64,000 nucleotides of DNA from RPRB01 sp035543115 (lineage in GTDB: Bacteria; Myxococcota; Myxococcia; Myxococcales; Myxococcaceae): assembly GCA_035543115.1 (NCBI GenBank), contig DATKKF010000066.1, forward strand, positions 47,031-111,030, read 5' to 3'. The number at the start of each line of letters is the position of its first letter. The first letter of the stretch is position 1. The notes beneath the pieces were generated by a model. The model was not told the origin of the DNA. It worked only from the letters and a program-made list of their open reading frames with translations, and ran no database searches. Shown here piece by piece: positions 58,224 to 64,000 of this stretch. A program made the position numbers and the translations under genes.

Positions 58224-59047
58224 CCTTGCACACGCTGGCACACCTCTCGGATCTGCACTTCGGGCAGGGGCCGGCGCGTGAGGCGATGGCGCGGGCCCTC
58301 TGCCAGGCCCTGGTCGACTCGACGATCGACCACGTGGTGGTCACGGGTGACATCACCAACAAGGGGCGGGACGTGGAGATGTCCCTGTTCCTGGACGTCT
58401 TCGCCCCGCTGCTCCGGCAGGGGCGGCTGACGGTGGTGCCGGGGAACCACGACCGGGTGGGCGACGATGCGGGCCGGGCGCTGATGAAGGGCCGCCGGGT
58501 GGCGGTGGAGGAGCACTCCGGGCTGTACCTGGTCCTGGTGGACTCGACGGCCGAGCACAACCGGAGCTACTGGGCCTGCCACGGCGATCTCACCCGCCGG
58601 ATGCTCGACGAGGTGGACGCGGCGCTGGATGCCGCGCCGGAGCGGTCGCTGGTGGCGGTCCTGATGCACCACCACCTGGTCGCGCTCCCGGTGGAGAGCT
58701 GGCTGGAGCGGATGAGCGAGCGGCTGCGGCTGCCCTACTCCAACGAGCTGCAGCTGGGGCGCGAGCTGCTGGAGCGGGTGAAGGGCCGGTGCGACCTGGT
58801 GCTGCACGGCCACCGCCACGTCCCGCGGGAGATCCATCTCTTCACCGACACCCGCCGGCCGCTGGCGCTCTACAACGCCGGCAGCTCGACCGAGCTCGGA
58901 CGGCTCCGGGTCTTCACCCACGAGGGCGGGCAGATGCGTATCGCTCCCCGCTGGCTGTGGGCGGATCCGGCCCGGGCCTGGGGACCGCGGCGGGTGCCGG
59001 TGATGGTGCCGGCGCCGCTGGTGGCCGGCGAGCGCAGCGTCGCCTGA
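58220..59047 (+). CDS. Calcineurin-like metallophosphoesterase
   Basis: 275 residues. All five metal blocks: HLSDLHFG, VVTGDITNKGR, VVPGNHDR, LMHHHLVALP and LHGHRHVP. Similar to 3',5'-cyclic-nucleotide phosphodiesterase/YfcE-like and lipid-A-associated phosphoesterases (LpxH-type spacing is not seen). The ATGA coupling to the glycosyltransferase suggests a lipid or sugar-phosphate substrate, which is inference from context. Confidence 0.9.
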   Translation: MTLHTLAHLSDLHFGQGPAREAMARALCQALVDSTIDHVVVTGDITNKGRDVEMSLFLDVFAPLLRQGRLTVVPGNHDRVGDDAGRALMKGRRVAVEEHSGLYLVLVDSTAEHNRSYWACHGDLTRRMLDEVDAALDAAPERSLVAVLMHHHLVALPVESWLERMSERLRLPYSNELQLGRELLERVKGRCDLVLHGHRHVPREIHLFTDTRRPLALYNAGSSTELGRLRVFTHEGGQMRIAPRWLWADPARAWGPRRVPVMVPAPLVAGERSVA

Positions 59048-59069
59048 CAGGCGAGCGGGTGCGGACCTC

Positions 59070-59092
59070 CGAGAGCAGCCTTCGGGCTCTCG
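59070..59092 (+). terminator. Hairpin after the phosphoesterase gene
   Basis: CGAGAGC - 9-nt loop with a CC/GG inner pair - GCTCTCG, a perfect 7-bp outer stem 23 nt after the stop codon. No T-tract follows, so an intrinsic terminator is possible but not secure. Confidence 0.35.
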
Positions 59093-59182
59093 CCTGGGCC
59101 ACTGCGGTCGCGGGCGCGATGATCGGTGGCCCAGCCTGTCTCTGAGAAGCGCACCTACCGGTGCCCAGATCGCGGTCGCTAG

Positions 59183-59206
59183 CCTGGAACCCTGAATTCC
59201 AGGAGG
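59183..59206 (+). promoter_or_regulatory. Hairpin covering the ribosome-binding site of the propeller lipoprotein gene
   Basis: CCTGGAA (59183-59189) pairs perfectly with TTCCAGG (59197-59203) across a 7-nt loop. The right arm contains the first half of the Shine-Dalgarno AGGAGG (59201-59206), 6 nt before the ATG. In the mRNA this stem would hide the ribosome site, suggesting translational control of this large secreted protein. Confidence 0.45.
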
Positions 59207-59212
59207 TGCACC

Positions 59213-62200
59213 ATGATCCAAGCGAGCGCTCGAGGGGGGCCGACGAGCCCCCGGTGGGGACCGCGCGCCAGCGCGCTCTTGATGGTCTGGGCTGCTGGGG
59301 CGTGCTCGAGCGCGACGACCTCCCCTGCCATGCCGACCGTGGGCGGGCCGGATCAGACCAGCGAGGTCACGATCAACGGGGCCGCGGGCGCCAGCGTGAC
59401 GGTGCTCCCGGGCGCGAGCCCGACACCCGTCTCGGTGGCCATCGCCCAGGACGCGACGGGCGCGCCGACCGTGGACCCCGGGCTGGAGATGATCGGCCCG
59501 GTGTTCGCGGTCACGCCGCACGGGACCCAATTCCTGCAGCCAGTGACGGTTCGCATCCCGTTCGACCAGAGCCGACGGAATGAAACCGTTCCTCCGGTGG
59601 TGCTCAAGGCGAACCCCGGTGGGCAGTGGGTCACGCTGCCGAACGTCGCGCTCCGGGACGGGTTCGCGGAGGTCGAGGTCACGAGCTTTTCCCTGTTCGT
59701 CGTTGCCCAGCGGCCACTGCAGGCACCTCGGTCGAATGCGCCCACCATTTCCATCGCGCCGATTGGGACGGACTACTTCCTCGACGCGAGCAACCAGACG
59801 TGGAAGTACACGGGCCCGCTCCAGATCCGCCCCGCACTGGTGCCGGTGCAGGTCACGCTCGCGGGGAATCCGGCTTGCGCCAGTGGCGAAACGCCCGAGA
59901 TCCTGGCCTGGAGCCATGCGCTCGACCAGTACGGAGCCTTGTGGGACTGGACGTCGACCCCCGGGAGGGGGTGGCCGATCTCCTCTGCCGCGGTCGAGCT
60001 TCCTCTGATCGCCCAGATCGACTTTCGCGCGCTGTACCGCGATCCAAGGCTCGTCAACTCGTTCACCTTCGAGCTCAAGGCGCTCCTCGTCTGCAGCGTC
60101 GGAGCCGTCGCCAGGACGATCGCCAGCTCCAGCGCGGTCGAACGCTTCCTCGTTGCCGGGGAGCCGTTCATGGTCGGCGTGGGTCCAGGACCGAGCGACG
60201 TGAGCGCGGCCCCTGGCGAGAGACCACGATTCACGGTGGAGATCCTCGGAGGCCCCGCGCTCCCGCCGGGTGCGGACCCGTTCGACGACCAGTACGGCGT
60301 CGAATGGCAGAGGAGCGACGACGACGGCCAAACCTGGCTAGCTTCCGAAGCCGCGATCGCCTTCGCGATGGATCTGCCCGACGAGGTCCACTACGGCGGA
60401 GACATCAATCGCGGAAACCTCCTCATTCGCACCTCGACGCTGACCGAGCGGCCGGTCCAAGCCGAGGATGACGGGGCGCTCTTCCGGGCGAGGGCCTGTT
60501 ACACGCCCCCTGCCATCTATCGGAAGGTGGACGTGGACTGCGTCTTCAGCCGCGCCGCACGTCTCAGCGTGCGCTCGACCTCCGGACCCACCTTCACCTC
60601 GGATCCTCAGAGCATCCTGGTCACCGCAGGCTCGACGGCGACCTTCAGCACCTCCGCCACCGGCGCTCCGGCTCCGAGGCTGCAGTGGCAGTCACTCGCG
60701 CCCGGCGCGACCACCTGGGTGGACATCTCAGGGGCGACGCGAGAGACGTACAACACCGCCGCAACGGGCCTTGCGGACAACGGTATCCAGCTCCGGGCCG
60801 TGGCCACCAATTCGGTCGGCTCGGCAATCAGCCGGCCGGCGCTGCTGGACGTGACCGTGGTTCCGGTCGCTCCCTCGATCGAGGTCCAGCCCTTCGACGT
60901 GACCGCCGCCCCTGGCGCAACGGCGAGCTTCGTTGTCGTCGCGCACGGGAGCGATCCGCTGAGCTACCAGTGGCGGCGTGACGGAACGGCCATCGCGGGG
61001 GCGACCGGGCCGCGGCTCGACGTCCCGGCGGTCGCCGCCGCCGACTCGGGCGCGCACCTGGACGTGGTGGTGACCAACCCCGCCGGGAGCATCACCTCGA
61101 CCCAGGCCGCCCTGGCCGTCAGCACCAGCGGTCCGCCTCCGGTCGCTCCCACCATCACTCAGCAACCGGTCAACGGGACGACCACCGCTCCGTATCCGGC
61201 CATGTTCAGCGTCGTGGCCTCCGGGACACCCCCGCTCTCGTACCAGTGGCTCCTGAACGGCGTCGCCATCCCGGGGGCAAACGGCGCCTCGTATGGCACC
61301 AACCCCACCACCATCGGTCAGCCACCCGTGACGTACTCGGTGGTCGTCTGGAACGCGGGCGGCGCGGTGGTGAGCTCGGGGGCAATCCTCACCGTCGTCG
61401 CCGGGGCGCCTCTGACGGTCCAGAGCGTCACTCCCGCGCCCGGATCGGCGGCCAACTCGAGCCTCGCCACGAGAATCGGGGCGACCTTCTCCGACCTGCT
61501 CGACTGCACCTCCATCGACGCGACGAGCTTCCAGGTCGCGGAGGGCGCGAATCCGGTCGCCGGAGCGGTCGATTGCACGAACGCCACGCTCACCTTCACC
61601 CCTTCCCAGCCGCTCCCCACCCGGACCGCGCTGCGCGCGCACCTCGAATCCAGCATTCGAGACAGGTTCGGGATCGCGCTCGGCGCCCCCTACGAGTGGA
61701 CCTTCGGCATGGCGCCCTGGACCCGCCAGCTCGGCACGGCGGCCCACGACGAGCCGCTCGGCCTCCGGGCGGACGGCGCCGGCAACGTGCTCCTCACCGG
61801 CTACACCGCCGGCGGGCTCGAGGGGAACACGCTCACCGGCATCGTCGACGCGTTCGCGGTCAAGCTCGCGCCCTCGGGGGCGAGGCTCTGGGCGCGGCAG
61901 ATCGGCGCCGCCAGTGCCTTCACCTACGGGTACGGGGTTGGAGCGGACACGGCCGGGAACGTCTTCGTCGCCGGGCACACCAACGGAACGCTCCCCGGGA
62001 ACACCAGCAACGGGTTCTACGACCTGTTCCTCACCAAGCTCGATCCAACAGGAAACGTGCTCTGGACCCAGCAACACGGTGCCACCCTGGCCGTTCAGGT
62101 GGCCGGACTCGCCGTGGACGCCGACGGCAACTCGCTGGTCGCCGGCTGGACGCAGGGGTCGCTCGACGGGCAGACCAACGTTGGGGCCGAGGACGTCTTC

Positions 62201-62926
62201 GTGGTGAAGGTCGACACCACCGGCACGCGGCTCTGGACGCGCATGTTCGGCTCACCGGCGACGGACTACGCCACCAGCGTCGCCCTCGACCCAACTGGCA
62301 ACATCCTCGTCGCCGGGTACACCCGGGGGAGCATCGACGGGAACGGCAACGCCGGCATCGACGACCTCTTCGTCGTCAAGCTCGCCCCGGACGGAAGCAG
62401 GCTCTGGGCGCGCCAGCTGGGGAGCTCGGCGATGGACCAGGCCTGGAGCGTCACCGGCGACGTCGCGGGGAACGTCTACGTTGCCGGGTGGACCCGGGGC
62501 TCGCTCGACGCTCAGACCAGCCACGGCGGACAGGACATCGTGGTGGTGAAGTACGACCGCGATGGAGTGAAGCAGTGGACCCAGCAGCTCGGCACTGCGG
62601 CCGACGACTGGGCCACCGGCATCACCGTCGACCCGAGTGGCGAAGTGTACGTCGTGGGTGGCACGCACGGTCCGCTGGACGGCGGCTCGAACACCAGCGC
62701 CGCCCAGCTCTTCATCGTCAAGCTCGACTCCGCCGGCGCCGTGCGCTGGGTCTTCCAGGAGGGCGCCCAGGCCTTCGGCTACGACCTGGCGGAGACGGTC
62801 ACCACCGATGGGTCGGGGAACGTCTTCGCCGCGGGCATCACCAACGGGAACCTCGACGGCAACACCAACGCCGGCGACTACGACGCCTTCGTGGTGAAGG
62901 TGCAGCAGGACGGCACCCCTCGCTAG
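59213..62926 (+). CDS. Large lipoprotein with Ig-like domains and a seven-bladed SBBP propeller
   Basis: 1237 residues. Signal peptide with a probable lipobox AGAC (Cys31). Residues 45-165 resemble a ZU5-like/IPT region (GPVFAVTPHGTQFLQPVTVRIPFD). Ig-like domains follow about 460-730 (PTFTSDPQSILVTAGSTATFSTSATGAPAPRLQWQ, APSIEVQPFDVTAAPGATASFVV, APTITQQPVNGTTTAPYPAMFSV), then a bacterial Ig-like or SLH-type pre-propeller region (LTVQSVTPAPGSAANSS). Residues 836-1237 are seven SBBP repeats of about 57 residues with WxRQLGxxxxD, D-x-x-GNVxVAGxTxG and DxFVVKL. A large cell-surface adhesive or binding protein is likely. Convergent with the next gene. Confidence 0.85.
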   Translation: MIQASARGGPTSPRWGPRASALLMVWAAGACSSATTSPAMPTVGGPDQTSEVTINGAAGASVTVLPGASPTPVSVAIAQDATGAPTVDPGLEMIGPVFAVTPHGTQFLQPVTVRIPFDQSRRNETVPPVVLKANPGGQWVTLPNVALRDGFAEVEVTSFSLFVVAQRPLQAPRSNAPTISIAPIGTDYFLDASNQTWKYTGPLQIRPALVPVQVTLAGNPACASGETPEILAWSHALDQYGALWDWTSTPGRGWPISSAAVELPLIAQIDFRALYRDPRLVNSFTFELKALLVCSVGAVARTIASSSAVERFLVAGEPFMVGVGPGPSDVSAAPGERPRFTVEILGGPALPPGADPFDDQYGVEWQRSDDDGQTWLASEAAIAFAMDLPDEVHYGGDINRGNLLIRTSTLTERPVQAEDDGALFRARACYTPPAIYRKVDVDCVFSRAARLSVRSTSGPTFTSDPQSILVTAGSTATFSTSATGAPAPRLQWQSLAPGATTWVDISGATRETYNTAATGLADNGIQLRAVATNSVGSAISRPALLDVTVVPVAPSIEVQPFDVTAAPGATASFVVVAHGSDPLSYQWRRDGTAIAGATGPRLDVPAVAAADSGAHLDVVVTNPAGSITSTQAALAVSTSGPPPVAPTITQQPVNGTTTAPYPAMFSVVASGTPPLSYQWLLNGVAIPGANGASYGTNPTTIGQPPVTYSVVVWNAGGAVVSSGAILTVVAGAPLTVQSVTPAPGSAANSSLATRIGATFSDLLDCTSIDATSFQVAEGANPVAGAVDCTNATLTFTPSQPLPTRTALRAHLESSIRDRFGIALGAPYEWTFGMAPWTRQLGTAAHDEPLGLRADGAGNVLLTGYTAGGLEGNTLTGIVDAFAVKLAPSGARLWARQIGAASAFTYGYGVGADTAGNVFVAGHTNGTLPGNTSNGFYDLFLTKLDPTGNVLWTQQHGATLAVQVAGLAVDADGNSLVAGWTQGSLDGQTNVGAEDVFVVKVDTTGTRLWTRMFGSPATDYATSVALDPTGNILVAGYTRGSIDGNGNAGIDDLFVVKLAPDGSRLWARQLGSSAMDQAWSVTGDVAGNVYVAGWTRGSLDAQTSHGGQDIVVVKYDRDGVKQWTQQLGTAADDWATGITVDPSGEVYVVGGTHGPLDGGSNTSAAQLFIVKLDSAGAVRWVFQEGAQAFGYDLAETVTTDGSGNVFAAGITNGNLDGNTNAGDYDAFVVKVQQDGTPR
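61718..62923 (+). repeat. Seven tandem SBBP repeats (57-59 codons each)
   Basis: The 3' third of the lipoprotein gene is built of seven in-frame repeats of about 172 bp, starting at the Trp codons of WTRQLG, WARQIG, WTQQHG, WTRMFG, WARQLG, WTQQLG and WVFQEG. Repeat lengths are 57, 58, 57, 57, 57, 57 and 59 codons. The copies are diverged at DNA level, so they are old, but seven copies is exactly one closed seven-bladed propeller. Confidence 0.85.
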
Positions 62927-62962
62927 AAAGAGATGCGGTCATGCCGGGACGACGTCGACCGG

Positions 62963-64000
62963 TCAGAAGGTCACGCGGTAGAGGTGGACCGCGTAGTCGG
63001 CCGCGAAGTCGTCGGCGAACGAGCCACCGGTGACCGGCAGGCTGCGCGACTCGCCGATCACCGTCGCCGTTCCGCTGGAGGCTCCGCGCAGGGTGAAGGT
63101 GACGCGGGTGGCCCCGGGCCGCGTGGCCACCGCGAAGACGTGGAGTGCGCCGCCCTGCCGCTTGACCATCACGTCCACCGGGACCGCGGAGCTCTGCGAG
63201 ACCCAGGTGACCGCGTTGCCGATCGTCGGGGTGTTGAGCACCGGAGCCAGCGCGGCGATCTCGGCGTTGATCGCCTTCACTCCCGCCTTCACCGTCGGCA
63301 GGGAGAGCAAGCCGGCCTCGATGAAGCTGGGGCTGAAGATGTGGGCGAAGTAGCCGATGCCCGCCGAGCCGTGGACCAGCGACATCCACACCTCGGCGCG
63401 GATCTGCGCCGGCGTGGGCGTGTCGGCTGGATCGTCGATGCCGGTGGTCTCGATCCAGTTCCACACCGGCTTGGTGTAACCGGTCCCCTCGCGGAGGCGA
63501 TCCACGCCCACCGCCACCAGCCACAGATGCCCCTTCACCGAGGTGTCGGTCTCGTTGAGCGGATAGATGTCGAAGGACACGATGTCCGCGCCGCGCTCGT
63601 ACTGGGGATACATGTCCAGCCGACCCGAACAGGCGGAGCCCCGGCCGATCCACTGCTCCCAGGCCACGCCCTGGCCGAGGTTCAGGTACACGGGCCGGCT
63701 CGGGTCGTTGCCCCTGAAGGTCGCGTAGATGCCCTGGATGACCGAGGGATCGATGCACGGGCCGTAGCCGCCCTGTCCATCGGGCTGGGCATTGTCCGGC
63801 TCGTCCTGCTGGGTCCACCCGCGGATGGTCGTGTCGCCGAGGTGGCTGGCCCAGACTCCCGACTGGTCGCACAGCGCAGGCATCCCGGCGTCGGCGAGGA
63901 CCGCCAGCTGGGCGTCGGTGGGACCCTGGTAGAGGCCGACGAAGGTGTTGATCCCGATGTCGGCGTAGGCCCGTGCGTTCGAGGGGCTCTGGAGCCAGAC
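62963..64000 (-). CDS. Glycoside-hydrolase-like TIM-barrel protein (5' end beyond window)
   Basis: The C-terminal 345 residues are visible; the frame is open at the window end (VWLQSPSNARAYADIGINTFVGLYQG is its first part here). It has the look of an endo-acting glycoside hydrolase barrel: IRGWTQQDEPDNAQ with a likely acid/base Glu, RGADIVSFDIYPLNET, GYTKPVWNWIETTG with a second candidate Glu, EVWMSLVHGSAGIGYFAH, and a beta-sandwich end (GALHVFAVATRPGATRVTFTLRGASSGTATVIGES). Substrate unknown. Export is likely but the N-terminus is out of view. Confidence 0.7.
   Translation of the reverse strand, partial: VWLQSPSNARAYADIGINTFVGLYQGPTDAQLAVLADAGMPALCDQSGVWASHLGDTTIRGWTQQDEPDNAQPDGQGGYGPCIDPSVIQGIYATFRGNDPSRPVYLNLGQGVAWEQWIGRGSACSGRLDMYPQYERGADIVSFDIYPLNETDTSVKGHLWLVAVGVDRLREGTGYTKPVWNWIETTGIDDPADTPTPAQIRAEVWMSLVHGSAGIGYFAHIFSPSFIEAGLLSLPTVKAGVKAINAEIAALAPVLNTPTIGNAVTWVSQSSAVPVDVMVKRQGGALHVFAVATRPGATRVTFTLRGASSGTATVIGESRSLPVTGGSFADDFAADYAVHLYRVTF

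Noticed and set aside
61718..62923. CRISPR-like or tandem DNA repeat array
   Set aside because: The periodicity is in protein sequence (SBBP blades) with diverged DNA and no unique spacers.
1..64000. tRNA or rRNA genes, insertion sequences, prophage or integrase genes
   Set aside because: No cloverleaf, terminal inverted repeats, transposase or integrase motifs were noticed by eye; a dedicated scan would be needed to be certain for tRNAs.

Overview
This is a very GC-rich, densely packed chromosomal segment from a deltaproteobacterium-like organism, most plausibly Myxococcota. The reasons are the near-absolute G/C third codon positions, frequent GTG starts, many lipoproteins with Cys-rich or low-complexity mature parts, a myxobacterial-type outer-membrane barrel beside lysA/dapA, a Ku gene, a GT21 ceramide-glucosyltransferase-like enzyme and an SBBP-repeat lipoprotein. 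I see no rRNA, tRNA, CRISPR array, insertion sequence or prophage. Roughly 58 genes are supported. Most sit in short operons with 4-nt start/stop overlaps (ATGA, GTGA).

Region by region. 1-9300: the end of an unknown gene; a thiolase-fold protein whose two catalytic cysteines look replaced by serine and which carries a cyclase-like tail; a cytochrome c/PQQ sugar dehydrogenase fusion; arabinose-5-phosphate isomerase (KdsD); an MFS exporter. 7885-15871 (minus strand): one long lysine/diaminopimelate operon running outer-membrane barrel - small lipoprotein - lysA - dapA - EamA exporter - dapB - folK - TPR lipoprotein-like protein. 15996-18848: Cys-rich lipoprotein, methylmalonyl-CoA epimerase, MutM, an Fe/Mn superoxide dismutase and a GNAT. 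18920-20998: a compact arsenic island, arsR-aqpS-arsC-arsN2, with a probably leaderless arsR. 21130-27691: Ku, an M48 lipoprotein protease, two EamA permeases, queG, a PduO cobalamin adenosyltransferase and a DUF3187 barrel.

27722-36800 is enriched in unusual enzyme architectures: a two-domain ThyX, a DLDQ-type RNase II, a Nudix-metallo-beta-lactamase fusion coupled to a SAMHD1-like HD hydrolase and, divergently, an ATP-grasp ligase - GNAT - secreted transglutaminase operon with a 131-nt gene overlap. 36937-46978 is mostly envelope and proteolysis: X-Pro peptidase, DUF885 peptidase, a four-PDZ HtrA protease paired with a protease-dead paralogue, a DUF255 thioredoxin-domain protein and lipoproteins. 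47033-53463 has nucleic-acid enzymes (UPF1/IGHMBP2-like helicase, TtcA, RNase D) and an operon joining ttcA to a double TerB protein, a signal-less PhnD-like binding protein and GtrA. 53594-64000: lipoprotein, M32 carboxypeptidase, ceramide glucosyltransferase-like enzyme plus metallophosphoesterase, a large Ig/seven-bladed-propeller lipoprotein and a truncated glycoside-hydrolase-like gene.

The best candidates for undescribed biology are the Cys-less thiolase-cyclase fusion, the ATP-grasp/GNAT/transglutaminase operon, the ttcA-TerB-PhnD-GtrA operon and the HtrA/pseudo-HtrA pair. All functions are inferred from sequence by eye; no database search was possible.
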